Origin: CAWBAT01 sp963810905
GTDB lineage: Bacteria > Acidobacteriota > Terriglobia > Versatilivoradales > Versatilivoraceae
DNA: 64,000 nt
Reading direction: 5' to 3'
Assembly: GCA_963810905.1 (NCBI GenBank)
Contig: CAWEPG010000008.1
Span: forward strand, 1 to 64,000
How positions within the stretch are numbered: position 1 is the stretch's first letter; each line of letters opens with the position of its first letter. Both the position numbers and the translations under genes were made by a program. This document shows positions 29,241-38,532 of the stretch, piece by piece. Below the pieces are notes generated by a model. It was not told the origin of the DNA, searched no databases, and saw only the letters and a list, made by a program, of their open reading frames with translations.

Positions 29241-29747
29241 CTAAATCTCCTTTTTGGCCATGACAATCGCCCCTATGATTGCCACCAAGAGTAGAATCGA
29301 GGTCACTTCAAAAGGGAGGAGATAACGAGTATAAAGCTCCTTGCCGATAGCCGCTGTGTTTCCGGCCAGATTGGGTGCGGAGGGGGAAAGAGAAATCTCA
29401 TATCCGGAATAGGCCTTAAACACGATCAATGAAATCTGAACCATCAAGAGAATCGATAAGGGTAAACCAAAGTACTTGATGAGACGGAGTGACGGGCTTG
29501 GGACGGACACTTCACGTACGTTGAGCAGCATGATCACAAACACAAACAACACCATGATCGCACCGGTATAGATCACGATCTGCATGACGGCAATGAACTC
29601 AGCATGCATTTGAATGTAGATGCCCGCCAGGGCTATAAACGTGAGAATCAGAGAAAGGGCACTATAAATGGGATGCCTTTGCACCAGAATACTCACCGCA
29701 CTTCCCGTCGCGATAACCGCAAGAATAATGAAAATCAGTGTTTCCAT
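29241..29747 (-). CDS. nuoJ: NADH-quinone oxidoreductase subunit J
   Basis: A 168-residue, five-TM complex I subunit. Matches the family through SILVQRHPIYSALSLILTFIALAGIYIQMHAEFIAVMQIVIYTGAIMVLFVFVIMLLN, in which the TM3 pi-bulge segment YTGAIMVLF is diagnostic, and the C-terminal LVAIIGAIVMAKKE. It sits between nuoE and nuoK. In most genomes nuoF-I would stand between E and J; they are absent here. Confidence 0.95.
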   Translation of the reverse strand: METLIFIILAVIATGSAVSILVQRHPIYSALSLILTFIALAGIYIQMHAEFIAVMQIVIYTGAIMVLFVFVIMLLNVREVSVPSPSLRLIKYFGLPLSILLMVQISLIVFKAYSGYEISLSPSAPNLAGNTAAIGKELYTRYLLPFEVTSILLLVAIIGAIVMAKKEI

Positions 29748-29800
29748 TTTCGTGAATTAACAGAAAAGATATTCGGAAAGAAGATCGTTCACCTTTCGAT

Positions 29801-30286
29801 TTAAGATTCGTTTTTCAGTTCATTCAAAATACGCTCAACTTTTTCAAGCGTGAGATCTTCGTGGTACTTGTAATTAATCTGCATGGCAGGTGCATTACAG
29901 CACGCCCCCAAGCATTCGACTTCTGTTAATGAGAATCGCCCGTCTTCGGTCAATTCGCCTTCCGCTATCCCAAGTTTTTGAGAAATGTGGGAAAAGATCT
30001 CTTCACCGCCCAATAGCATGCAGGAGATATTCGTGCAGACCTGAATGTGATGTTTTCCCACGGGGCGGGTTCGCAGCATACTGTAAAAAGTAATCACCTC
30101 ATGAACATCAATCTCAGGAACGTCTACGAACCGGGCAAGATCGTGAATCATCTCTACTGGAATGTATCCGAATTCCTCTTGGGTTGTCAGTAGGATTGGA
30201 ATGAGTGCCGACCTTCTAAGGGGATATTTCTTAATGATAGACTCAAACTGGGCTAGAAGGCTGTCAGGAATCTTCATGCTCGGCAT
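29801..30286 (-). CDS. nuoE: NADH-quinone oxidoreductase subunit E (24 kDa, 2Fe-2S)
   Basis: About 161 residues: an N-terminal helical domain followed by a thioredoxin-like domain that binds the N1a cluster. The four Cys ligands are visible as CTNISC and CLGACC, with HHIQVCTNISCMLLGGE and SLTEVECLGACCNAPAMQIN. I start at the ATG of MPSMKIPDSLL; a TTG five codons upstream (30301) is less likely. It is soluble and works with NuoF to take electrons from NADH. It is the promoter-proximal gene of this block, with no nuoF or nuoG nearby. Confidence 0.92.
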   Translation of the reverse strand: MPSMKIPDSLLAQFESIIKKYPLRRSALIPILLTTQEEFGYIPVEMIHDLARFVDVPEIDVHEVITFYSMLRTRPVGKHHIQVCTNISCMLLGGEEIFSHISQKLGIAEGELTEDGRFSLTEVECLGACCNAPAMQINYKYHEDLTLEKVERILNELKNES

Positions 30287-30697
30287 GTGTTCGCAAAACA
30301 ACGGTGCTGTAAGGGAGAAAAATCCATCCGGAGGGCTAAGTTATGATCGGCTGCCTTCAATTAAATTAAGGGCATAGGGGAAAACCATTTTCCCATGATA
30401 AAATGCGTGGAAGTTAGGACTACTCAAAGATCTTAAAGTTGAGTCTTACTTCGACGAAGAGTGATAATGAACCGGCTTTGTACTGATCTTTACAGAAGGT
30501 GTAGAAACGCATATTTTTCAAACAGATAACGTTTCTAAAATCCCGCTAAAAATAACGGGCTACCCGAGGTTTGTCAAGATTTTTTTGTTGATTGGGAGAG
30601 AGGATCCGAACTAGGATCACGATTATAATCCTACCTAGGGGGAATGGCCTGTTTTGTGTCACCAAGGTGAGTCGTTGAGGGGAACGCAGTCGCTAAG
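30287..30697. other. Divergent intergenic region with small hairpin
   Basis: About 400 bases between nuoE (minus) and the next plus-strand gene. It contains a perfect 7-base inverted repeat GGGAAAA/TTTTCCC at 30378-30394 with a 3-base loop, which could be an operator or a weak terminator. Promoters for both directions presumably lie here, but no boxes could be assigned with confidence. Confidence 0.45.
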
Positions 30698-31522
30698 ATG
30701 ATCACTGGGTTCAATACTGACGTCAAAGTTGCCGACACCGTCTACCATGTGCAGACAGAAGATAAGGGTACAGCGAATCCGTTGATCGAATCGTTGATCT
30801 ACGTGAAGGGCGCCATCCTGGATTCTTATCGGACCTATTACGCTACGTTTCTTAATTCCGATGATTTCAAGGAAGCCCTACTCCAGAGGATCTTGGAATT
30901 CCAGCACCGACAGATTGTCGGCTCCATACGGAAAGGAAAATACCGGAAAGGAATGCGGCTGGAAAACTATGTTGAGGGGGATTTTGTTTTTAACTTTCAG
31001 GCCCCGATAGTCTCTGCCACCGACGAGGGCCATACCGTTGTTGAGCCTGAAATTGCGCCTGGGACGCCTTCGATGCAGAGTCCAGATTCGCAATTATTAA
31101 CCAAGGACGTCCGGGGCGACCGGCCCGGCCCCGCTGCCTATAACAGGGCGGGAAGTTCATCGAAAGCGAGCTTTTTTCCTACAGACTTAGACGTGACTCC
31201 AGCCTTCACGATTGGCGAGGCGAATGGGATCGAAATCGTCGTCACAGGATCGAAAGAGTTCAAGGCCGGGAACCAGGTAGAACTGGAATTGGTTGTGCAG
31301 ACTCGTCACGAAAAGGCACGCTTAGAGAATGTTCAGGTCTTGGTCAAAGTGATTGGGACAACCTTCACTCCCCGCCTCTACGCCGGAAAGACCGACAAGA
31401 CCGGCAATCTCCGCATGACATTTAGCCTCCCCACTTTCTCTGCTGGAAGCGCCGCACTGATCCTTCAGGCAACAACGCCCGCTGGTGGTGACGAAATTAA
31501 GTACCTCATCAAACGTCGTTAG
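30698..31522 (+). CDS. Hypothetical protein with C-terminal Ig-like domain
   Basis: 274 residues, no signal peptide. The N-terminal about 95 residues (MITGFNTDVKVADTVYHVQT, then NPLIESLIYVKGAILDSYRT) form a compact domain that feels conserved and that I associate with uncharacterised acidobacterial proteins. A Pro/Ser-rich linker follows (about 115-160), then a beta domain about 175-270 (VELELVVQTRHEKARLENVQ, GKTDKTGNLRMTFSLPTF) resembling an Ig-like/BIG fold used in adhesion or complex assembly. No catalytic motif is seen. It ends 18 bases before thiS and may be co-transcribed with it. Confidence 0.7.
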   Translation: MITGFNTDVKVADTVYHVQTEDKGTANPLIESLIYVKGAILDSYRTYYATFLNSDDFKEALLQRILEFQHRQIVGSIRKGKYRKGMRLENYVEGDFVFNFQAPIVSATDEGHTVVEPEIAPGTPSMQSPDSQLLTKDVRGDRPGPAAYNRAGSSSKASFFPTDLDVTPAFTIGEANGIEIVVTGSKEFKAGNQVELELVVQTRHEKARLENVQVLVKVIGTTFTPRLYAGKTDKTGNLRMTFSLPTFSAGSAALILQATTPAGGDEIKYLIKRR

Positions 31523-31540
31523 CGAAAAGAAATTTGAGAC

Positions 31541-31747
31541 ATGGAAATTATTTTAAACGGTGAAAAGCGAAAACTCACCGAAGGGCTGACCGTCTTGGAT
31601 CTTGTCCAGCAGTTGGGGTTCTCCGCAGAGCGTTTGGCTGTAGAACTCAATCTGCAGATCATCAAAAGAGAACAATGGGCCACTTCCAATTTGAAACAAG
31701 GGGATCGGATTGAAATAGTCCAATTTGTTGGGGGCGGGAATTCATGA
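31541..31747 (+). CDS. thiS: Sulfur carrier protein ThiS
   Basis: A 68-residue beta-grasp protein (MEIILNGEKRKLTEGLTVLD ... GDRIEIVQFVGGG). ThiS carries sulfur as a C-terminal thiocarboxylate for thiazole synthesis in thiamine biosynthesis. The functional GG is present, but two residues (Asn-Ser) follow the GGG, so the tail would need trimming or the terminal residue differs from the norm. thiG, the usual neighbour, is not here: the converging murJ gene begins just past the stop. Confidence 0.82.
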   Translation: MEIILNGEKRKLTEGLTVLDLVQQLGFSAERLAVELNLQIIKREQWATSNLKQGDRIEIVQFVGGGNS

Positions 31748-31799
31748 TCACACTACAATGGCAAATAAGAGATGTCGTTGTGACGACATCCACTTCAAC

Positions 31800-33383
31800 T
31801 CAACGCGATCGAAGTTTCTTCATCACCAATTGAATGGCAGAATCCAGTTCACTAATCTGAATTGCCTTGGACGCAACAAACAGGGTCAGGAGACCCGTTC
31901 CAATCGAAAAGGCGAGTGCCAAACCAAGTCTCCATGTGCCGACCAGTGCCATGATGGACTCCATCCAGGTGTAACTTGCCACGCATGCTAGCCCCATCAA
32001 GCCCGATGCGACCAAGATTTTAATCATCACTTTAAGATTTGCCAGATAATCCAATGAAACAGAATACTTTCTTATCCAAAAGGCTAGAAGAATCAGATTG
32101 AGAATTGAGGCGATCGAAGTTCCAAGAGCCAAGCCCCTGAAACCCAAAGGACCAATGAGTGCCAGATTGCAGGCGATATTAAATGCAACCGTCACAGCGC
32201 TGATGATGACGGGGACATGCGAGCGACCTAAAGCATAGAAAGCCGGAACCAGTACCTTGATTGCGGAATAAGCAAACAAGCCAATGGAATAAAATATCAA
32301 TGCGTTGGATGTCTCAATCGTATCGGAAGCTTTAAATCTTCCGTGCTGATAAATGAGCGCGATGATCGGCCGACTCAGAACCATGAGTCCAATACTGGCG
32401 GGGATGTTGATCAGTAGCACCATTCGCAGGGCATCGGAAATCGATTTCCCGAGACTTTGAAGATCTCGATTGGCAACGTGGGCCGAGATCGTAGGCAAGG
32501 CTGCCGTCGCGATGGCAACTCCAAAGATCCCAAGAGGAAACTGCATCAGACGGAAGGCATAATTCAACCAGGAGACCGGACCTTCTCCCTGGCTGGTGGC
32601 AAGCCACGTATTCACCAGGATGTTGACTTGGGTTGATGCCAGGCCAATGGTCCCTGGTCCCAGGAGCAACAAGATTCGCTGGACTCCGGGATGCCGAAGG
32701 TTTATGGCAAATGTATAGCGAAAGCCGGAACGGAGCAGGGGAGGAATCTGGACGCCGAATTGGAGCAACCCCCCGGCCAGCGTCCCGATGGCCATGCCAT
32801 AAACGGGATTGATTCCTTGACTCTTGAGCCAACCGTAAAGAGCGAGAGCGACGATGATCGAGCCCAGGTTGAAGAGTGCAGGAGCCAACGCAGGCCAGAA
32901 AAAAGTTCCTTTGGAGTTGAGGATCCCCATGACCACGGCGGACAAAGCAATGATCGGAAGGAAAGGGAACATGATCTGAGTCATGGCCACAGTCATGCCA
33001 AACTTATCCGGGACGGCACGATACTCCCCCGCAAACTTGCCGATGATCCCATTGGAAAAAAAGATCCCGACCGCGCAGATGATACTGAGCGCAATTAAAA
33101 GCAAGGTCAGGACATTGGAAGCCAACTGCCAGGCTTCTTTCGCCGTGCGGTTCTTGATGTACTCGGTGAAAGTCGGGACAAAAGCGGAACTCATGGCCCC
33201 TTCGGCGAAGAGATCACGCAGCAGGTTCGGGATGCGAAAGGCCACATAGAAAGCGTCGGTAGCATTTCGCGAAAACAGGTAAGCAATGAGTTGTTCCCTG
33301 ACCAAGCCGAGGAGACGGCTCACCAAAGTGGCCACACTGATCAGGCTGGCGGATTTAGCGATGTGGTGGGAGGAATGTGACAT
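31800..33383 (-). CDS. murJ: Lipid II flippase MurJ
   Basis: A 527-residue member of the MOP exporter superfamily with about 14 TM segments. The N-terminus SLISVATLVSRLLGLVREQLIAYLFSRNATDAFYVAFRIPNLLRDLFAEGAMSSAFVPTF is the signature of MurJ/MviN, including the conserved Arg residues of the central cavity. It flips lipid-linked peptidoglycan precursor across the inner membrane. It is 19 bases downstream of lpxD on the same strand, so the envelope genes probably share a transcript. Confidence 0.95.
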   Translation of the reverse strand: MSHSSHHIAKSASLISVATLVSRLLGLVREQLIAYLFSRNATDAFYVAFRIPNLLRDLFAEGAMSSAFVPTFTEYIKNRTAKEAWQLASNVLTLLLIALSIICAVGIFFSNGIIGKFAGEYRAVPDKFGMTVAMTQIMFPFLPIIALSAVVMGILNSKGTFFWPALAPALFNLGSIIVALALYGWLKSQGINPVYGMAIGTLAGGLLQFGVQIPPLLRSGFRYTFAINLRHPGVQRILLLLGPGTIGLASTQVNILVNTWLATSQGEGPVSWLNYAFRLMQFPLGIFGVAIATAALPTISAHVANRDLQSLGKSISDALRMVLLINIPASIGLMVLSRPIIALIYQHGRFKASDTIETSNALIFYSIGLFAYSAIKVLVPAFYALGRSHVPVIISAVTVAFNIACNLALIGPLGFRGLALGTSIASILNLILLAFWIRKYSVSLDYLANLKVMIKILVASGLMGLACVASYTWMESIMALVGTWRLGLALAFSIGTGLLTLFVASKAIQISELDSAIQLVMKKLRSR

Positions 33384-33402
33384 GCGGATTGAAGGGAAAC
33401 CG

Positions 33403-34425
33403 TCAGTCCCTGTTTTTCAGCTCGGCGAGGTCTTTTTGAATCCTCAAAATGGTTTTGTGGAGTTCGGGGAGCTTGGCAAAGATTACGGAACTCTTGAGCC
33501 AGTTTTTGTTCTCAATGGCGGGATACCCTGAAACCAGCATTCCGGCAGGAACATCAGAAGGAATTCCCGATTGCGCCGTGGCGATCACATTGTCCCCAAT
33601 CTCGCAATGACCTGCAACGCCGACCTGACCTGTCAGAATGACATTTCTGCCCACGTTGGTGCTTCCCGCCAGTCCGACCTGGGAGCACAGGAGTGTGTTT
33701 TCGCCGACTTTCGAGCCATGGCCGACTTGAACGAGATTGTCAATCTTAACCCCTTTTTCAATCCGGGTTTCTCCTATGGCAGCTCGATCCACCGTCGCAC
33801 CGGCTTGTACTTCAACGTCATCTCCAATCACGACGCGTCCCGATTGCGTGATCTTCTCATAGCTTTGGTCGTCTCGTTTCGCAAATCCAAACCCGTCGGC
33901 TCCTAGCGTCACACCATTTTGAAGGATCACCCGATGTCCAATCTTGGTAAATTCCCGGATGTTGACATGCGAATGACAGTGAAAATGATTTCCGATCTCG
34001 ACCCCACAATAGATAACTACATGCGAGTGAAGAATGGCCTGGTCGCCGATGACAACATCCTCATCAATGAAACAGTACGGGCCAATGCGCGGATTCCTCC
34101 CAATGCAAGCCGATTTCGAAATGACCGCGGTTGGGTGGATCCCAGGGTGCGGGAGGGGAGGGGAAAAAAATAAATCAATGCTTCGGGCAAAAGCCAAATA
34201 AGGATTGTCCGTCCGGAGTTTGCTGATTAATGAAGAAGGAAAATCGTTTGAAACAATAACAGCGGATGCTTTGGTGTGCTTCAATTTGCTCAGATATTTC
34301 GCATTTGAGAGGAACGTCAGCTTGCCGGCAACGGCATCCTCTACGGTCGCGACGCCATCAATCTCGATGGAGCCGTCTCCATCTAGGCTGCAATTGATCC
34401 GTTCCGCAATTTCACAGAGGCGCAT
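33403..34425 (-). CDS. lpxD: UDP-3-O-acylglucosamine N-acyltransferase LpxD
   Basis: About 340 residues from ATG 34425 (MRLCEIAERINCSLDGDGS). The open frame extends 64 codons further upstream, but that stretch has no LpxD character and would overlap the promoter region of the divergent recombinase. N-terminal uridine-binding domain about 1-100 (VEDAVAGKLTFLSNAKYLSKL), then left-handed beta-helix hexapeptide repeats with the catalytic region HSHVNIREFTKIGHRVILQNG and GFGFAKRDD, then QVGHGSKVGENTLLCSQVGLAG. It adds the N-linked acyl chain in lipid A synthesis, so the host makes LPS. Confidence 0.93.
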   Translation of the reverse strand: MRLCEIAERINCSLDGDGSIEIDGVATVEDAVAGKLTFLSNAKYLSKLKHTKASAVIVSNDFPSSLISKLRTDNPYLAFARSIDLFFSPPLPHPGIHPTAVISKSACIGRNPRIGPYCFIDEDVVIGDQAILHSHVVIYCGVEIGNHFHCHSHVNIREFTKIGHRVILQNGVTLGADGFGFAKRDDQSYEKITQSGRVVIGDDVEVQAGATVDRAAIGETRIEKGVKIDNLVQVGHGSKVGENTLLCSQVGLAGSTNVGRNVILTGQVGVAGHCEIGDNVIATAQSGIPSDVPAGMLVSGYPAIENKNWLKSSVIFAKLPELHKTILRIQKDLAELKNRD

Positions 34426-34546
34426 ACGTTCCGAAGTTGAGAAGTTCAAAAGAATCGCGTCGGAGAAGCAAAAGATGCTATAAGAAGGGCTAACAGGTGT
34501 CAAGGGATGATTCCATACTTCACAGCCATTGTGGCGGAAAACACGC

Positions 34547-35443
34547 ATGGGCACTGAAAGTGACGTCTCAGGATTTATTACACATATCACTGTAGAAAGA
34601 GGGCTTTCTAAGAACACAATTTCGGCTTATGCCGGAGACATTGAGAAGTTCCGCGTCTTTCTGGACACTGAAGAAAGCGGAAAGCCAATCCGATCCAGCA
34701 ATCCTCAAATCATCCGACAGTACCTCAAGACTCTGCAAGAAAACGGACACAATCCAAGATCGTTGGCACGAGTTCTCGTCTCGTTGCGGCAGATCTTCGA
34801 TTTCTTAGTGTTCGAGGGTCGAATCAAAGAAAATCCATGTCAGTATATCGAGTCCCCTAAGGCATGGAAACCGCTGCCGAAAATTCTTTCCTTGGAAGAA
34901 GTTGATAAGCTACTTGTGCAGCCTGATTTATCAACAACTAAAGGAATAAGAGATAAAGCAATGCTTGAGGTTATGTATGCCACAGGAGTACGAGTTTCCG
35001 AGCTGACGCATCTTAGACTGCAAGATATTCGTTCCGATCTGGGATACATCACTTGTTCAGGGAAAGGCGGGAAAATTCGAGTTGTTCCATTGGGTAAGTC
35101 GGCACTACGCGCCGTTGAGGACTATTTGAAAATCGGCCGACCGGCGCTGGAAAAGAAAAAGCGGTCTGACAACCTTTTCCTCAACACGCGGGGCATTGCC
35201 ATGACCCGTCAGGGCTTTTGGAAAATCATTCGAGAGTATGGAAGAAAAGCTCAAATTTCGATTCCGCTACGCCCTCATCTCTTGCGGCATTCATTTGCGA
35301 CTCACCTCCTGCAAAGGGGGGCAGATCTCCGAGCGGTTCAATCAATGCTGGGACATGCTGACATTTCCACAACGGAAATCTACACCCACATTCTCAAGGA
35401 CCGGCTCAAGAACCTTTATCAACGGCACCATCCGCGAGCCTAG
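34547..35443 (+). CDS. Tyrosine recombinase XerC/XerD
   Basis: 298 residues from ATG 34547 (MGTESDVSGF); an ATG at 34529 would add six residues. SAM-like N-terminal core-binding domain about 1-95 and catalytic domain with the full set: Arg in ATGVRVSELTHL, Lys in GKGGKIRVVPLG, HLLRHSFATHLL, LGHADISTTEIY with Tyr nucleophile, and the C-terminal HPRA typical of Xer proteins. Length and context (between core genes, no att repeats) fit chromosome-dimer resolution rather than a phage integrase. C versus D cannot be decided here. Confidence 0.88.
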   Translation: MGTESDVSGFITHITVERGLSKNTISAYAGDIEKFRVFLDTEESGKPIRSSNPQIIRQYLKTLQENGHNPRSLARVLVSLRQIFDFLVFEGRIKENPCQYIESPKAWKPLPKILSLEEVDKLLVQPDLSTTKGIRDKAMLEVMYATGVRVSELTHLRLQDIRSDLGYITCSGKGGKIRVVPLGKSALRAVEDYLKIGRPALEKKKRSDNLFLNTRGIAMTRQGFWKIIREYGRKAQISIPLRPHLLRHSFATHLLQRGADLRAVQSMLGHADISTTEIYTHILKDRLKNLYQRHHPRA

Positions 35444-35464
35444 TGTGTCACCAGAAATAAAGAT

Positions 35465-36964
35465 TTAGACCGCAGCGGAACGCTTTTTTGCTTTGGTGGC
35501 CACGGGAATGGAAATTGTGAAAACAGTACCCTGGCCAGGAACTGATTCAAAAGAGATAGTGCCGGAATGGTCTTCGACAATGCGTTTTGTAATAGACATG
35601 CCGAGTCCATGACCGCGAGTCTTGCCATGCGTAAAAAAAGGTTCGAAGAGTTTGTGTTGCAGTTCCAAGGGAATTCCTTGCCCGTTGTCGGCGACACGAA
35701 GAATAAACCGAGAATCGGACACTTCAGTCGAAATGCGGATAATTCCAGTCCCTTTAATGGCGTCTTGAGCGTTCCCCACCAGATTTAGAATGGCGCGACG
35801 CATTTGGTTCTTATCCAACATTACCTGAACATTTGAGTTCAAATCACGTGCCAATGATACTTGCGAACGTTGCAGTAGGGCATGAATTTCGACGCAACAT
35901 TCAGCGACATATTCATCCATATGGACCCTCTCCAGTGTCAGGGAAGAGGTTCCGGCTAGAGGGAAATCCAGAATTTCATCAACCATTTGCTCCAGCCGTT
36001 TGACCTCGCAATCGATTAGCTGAAGGCACTCTTTGAGGTTTTGCGGCGGCGTATCCGATTCGTTCAGAAAGGTGGCGAAACCTTTGATCACAGTCAAGGG
36101 CGTGCGGCAATCGTGAACAATCGTATTGACCAGATTGCCGATGGCGGCGGCTTTTTCAGCCTTAACTCGGGCATCCTGATGAACCCGAATCTGTTCGATC
36201 ATATAATTAAAATTCGCAGCGAGCGTCTCAATCTCATCTCCGGATTGGACATGGATTCGCACCGATAAATCCCCTTGGGCTGCCCGGAGGGATCCTTTGG
36301 CCAACTCTTGGATTGGAGTGGTAATTCGTGCGGCCAATGAAGCAGCACCAATTAATCCCAGGGAAAGGCAAAGCAAGCCCAACACAATCAAATGAAATTG
36401 GGTTTCACGCAGTAGTTTTTCAAGCGGGAGCGATGAAATTCCCAACTGGACGGTTCCCCAACTCTTGGTCGACTCGGGTGCTGTAATGGGAAGAAAGACC
36501 TCAAAGTAACGGTCGCCGATGTTAACCTGAGAGAGCGAAGGTTTCTCGCGAAAGATGGCATGACCAGCGGACAGAAACGCATTCGTATCCCGGTCTGAAG
36601 AAAAGGTCAGAATCGCTCCGGCATCATCGGTATGAGCCACGATACGTCCCTCTTTGTCATACACGATCAAATATCCCAACTGATTTTCCTTCTTGGCCAG
36701 CATCGCATTCTGCTGAATTGGCAAGAGGTGATAGGACTTCAAGTGGTTCACATTTGTGGCTCCGAATAGCTGGGCAATTGCGATTCCGCGGCTGTGACTT
36801 TCATCCACAATAACATGCGTAAGCTTACGGCTTACGAGGAGGATGATAAGAATGACGACGAACGAAAGCAAAAATCCAGTCAGTGCCATCAGCTTGGCAC
36901 GCAATCCGATGTGGAATCGGGAAGGGAAAGCTGCCATAAGGAAATCCAGAAGGGCTAATCTCAA
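35465..36964 (-). CDS. Membrane sensor histidine kinase
   Basis: 499 residues. TM1 about 25-45, a periplasmic sensor of about 145 residues (NQLGYLIVYDKEGRIVAHTD, PITAPESTKSWGTVQLG) of the single-CACHE type, TM2 about 190-212, HAMP about 213-265, HisKA with His284 in VHDCRTPLTV, and a HATPase domain with N box NLVGNAQDA (394-402), G1 DNGQG (426-430), F box FFT and G2 GHGLGMS. The H box has Cys-Arg where Glu-Leu or Ile-Arg is common. No response regulator gene is adjacent, so it is an orphan kinase. It converges on xer with a 21-base gap. Confidence 0.92.
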   Translation of the reverse strand: MRLALLDFLMAAFPSRFHIGLRAKLMALTGFLLSFVVILIILLVSRKLTHVIVDESHSRGIAIAQLFGATNVNHLKSYHLLPIQQNAMLAKKENQLGYLIVYDKEGRIVAHTDDAGAILTFSSDRDTNAFLSAGHAIFREKPSLSQVNIGDRYFEVFLPITAPESTKSWGTVQLGISSLPLEKLLRETQFHLIVLGLLCLSLGLIGAASLAARITTPIQELAKGSLRAAQGDLSVRIHVQSGDEIETLAANFNYMIEQIRVHQDARVKAEKAAAIGNLVNTIVHDCRTPLTVIKGFATFLNESDTPPQNLKECLQLIDCEVKRLEQMVDEILDFPLAGTSSLTLERVHMDEYVAECCVEIHALLQRSQVSLARDLNSNVQVMLDKNQMRRAILNLVGNAQDAIKGTGIIRISTEVSDSRFILRVADNGQGIPLELQHKLFEPFFTHGKTRGHGLGMSITKRIVEDHSGTISFESVPGQGTVFTISIPVATKAKKRSAAV

Positions 36965-37777
36965 ATAAAAATAGAGGGAATGTCGGGGAGATCATAGCAA
37001 TTCGGCCAAACACGGTCAAAGCTTTTCAGCGATCCTTGATCGCCGAAGCAATGCCCGGATCTTGGTCCGTGTGTTCAATTAGGAAGAAATCGAATTAGTC
37101 GTCATGTCGACATAACGTCTGATAAAATTTGATTGTGCGGAACATAGGTTTACATAATTATATAAAGTAATGGATTGTATTAATTTACCAACTTGAATGT
37201 AAGACAAGCCTTGCTGTTTGTGTGAGCAAAGCGGAATCGAAGCCTGCGGGAATGTCACGTAGTTTGTGGCGAATAAAAGTTCCTTCTGAATTGGATACCC
37301 TGTAGAGTAAATCGGGCGGTATAAACCTGGTTCATGTTAAAATCGCCATCTGGCGAAGAACGAGATTTTGTTTCTAATTTGTATAACATGCTTAGTGTAT
37401 TAATTAGAACAGTATAAATTACTTATATTCATTTAATTGTTTACTATTTAGTTTGCGTTTGAGCGGTGCAATGTATTTCCTGTTTTCTTATGACGGGCGA
37501 CAGCGAAAATACTCCTGTAAAATGATTTTTGGTATGGCATCAACGAGCCAGGGTTTTCGCTTTAAAATCCACCCAGAGTGTGTTAACTTTCCCCTTTTAA
37601 TTGAGCGCCTTGCCTCCTGTTACCCTGGGTGACTTGGTAGACGCTCAATGTAAAAGATAGACGGTCTTAAAATGTCGACACGCCGACTTAGTCGCGAAAG
37701 TAGATCAGGTGGAAGGCATTGTTTGGCGGTTTTGAATGTTGAGTGTCCTCCCAATTAATTCCTAGAAAAAGGAAGTT
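36965..37777. other. AT-rich intergenic region with long-range inverted repeat
   Basis: About 810 bases with no gene-like frame on either strand. The centre (37100-37480) is markedly AT-rich. At 37600-37649 an 8-base perfect inverted repeat ATTGAGCG/CGCTCAAT encloses 34 bases, which could be an RNA structure or binding site upstream of recO. No riboswitch or tRNA consensus was recognised. Confidence 0.45.
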
Positions 37778-38527
37778 GTGGAAACGGTCAAGACCGATGG
37801 ACTTATTCTGAGAGCCTATCCACTTTCTGAAAAGGATAGGATCATCGTGCTTTATACTCGGGCTCTAGGCAAGATCAGCGGGGTTGTTCCCGGTACCGGA
37901 CAAGGTTCCCGCCAAAGTTTGGGCAGGCTAGAACCTTTTGGCCTCGTGGAACTCATCCTCCTCATCCAGGCACAGCGTGAGTTGGTGAAGGTTCGAAACG
38001 TCGAGCTCATTCATTCGTACGGCGCCAAATTGCCCTCCTATCAAAATTTTCTGCAATTGAGCCTGATCGCAGAGATTCTCCTGGAAACTTCTCCCGAACG
38101 TGAGCCCAATGACGATCTGTTTCGTTTACTCTTGTTAGTTTTGCCTCACTTTGAGCAGCCCGACCGCGGAGCTTTCGCGGGGTTGTACTTTAAGGTTTGG
38201 TACTTGAAAATCGCGGGATTACTTCCCTCTACTCGAGCCTGTCAAAAATGCGCGAAACTTCTTGCTGGATTGGAGGAGGTATTTATTATGAGCGGTTTTA
38301 CTGGCTTAGTTTGCGGTTCGTGTCGAGTCTCACGAGATCAACGAATCTCGCTGCCGACATATCGGCTATGGAATGCGATCCGGCAGTATTCGTTGGATGA
38401 TTTGCAGCCTGAATGGACCGATTCTCCGCCGACTGCCGACCTTGCAGGGCTGACTGAGGATATGCTTGAAACCAATTTTGAGCGGCATTTTCAATCCCTT
38501 CAGTTGCTCAGAAGGGAAGGAGCCTAA
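37778..38527 (+). CDS. recO: DNA repair protein RecO
   Basis: 249 residues, GTG start with GGAAG just upstream. N-terminal OB fold (TDGLILRAYPLSEKDRIIVLYTRALGKISGVVPG) followed by a helical domain with a zinc site (ACQKC and CGSC). RecO loads RecA onto SSB-coated single strands together with RecR. It is followed five bases later by glyQ; a recO-glyQ-glyS arrangement is known in several phyla and implies one transcript. Confidence 0.92.
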   Translation: METVKTDGLILRAYPLSEKDRIIVLYTRALGKISGVVPGTGQGSRQSLGRLEPFGLVELILLIQAQRELVKVRNVELIHSYGAKLPSYQNFLQLSLIAEILLETSPEREPNDDLFRLLLLVLPHFEQPDRGAFAGLYFKVWYLKIAGLLPSTRACQKCAKLLAGLEEVFIMSGFTGLVCGSCRVSRDQRISLPTYRLWNAIRQYSLDDLQPEWTDSPPTADLAGLTEDMLETNFERHFQSLQLLRREGA

Positions 38528-38532
38528 TCCCG

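Noticed and set aside
34426..34617. 64-codon N-terminal extension of LpxD
   Set aside because: No LpxD homology upstream of MRLCEIAERI, and it would overlap the upstream region and start of the divergent xer gene.
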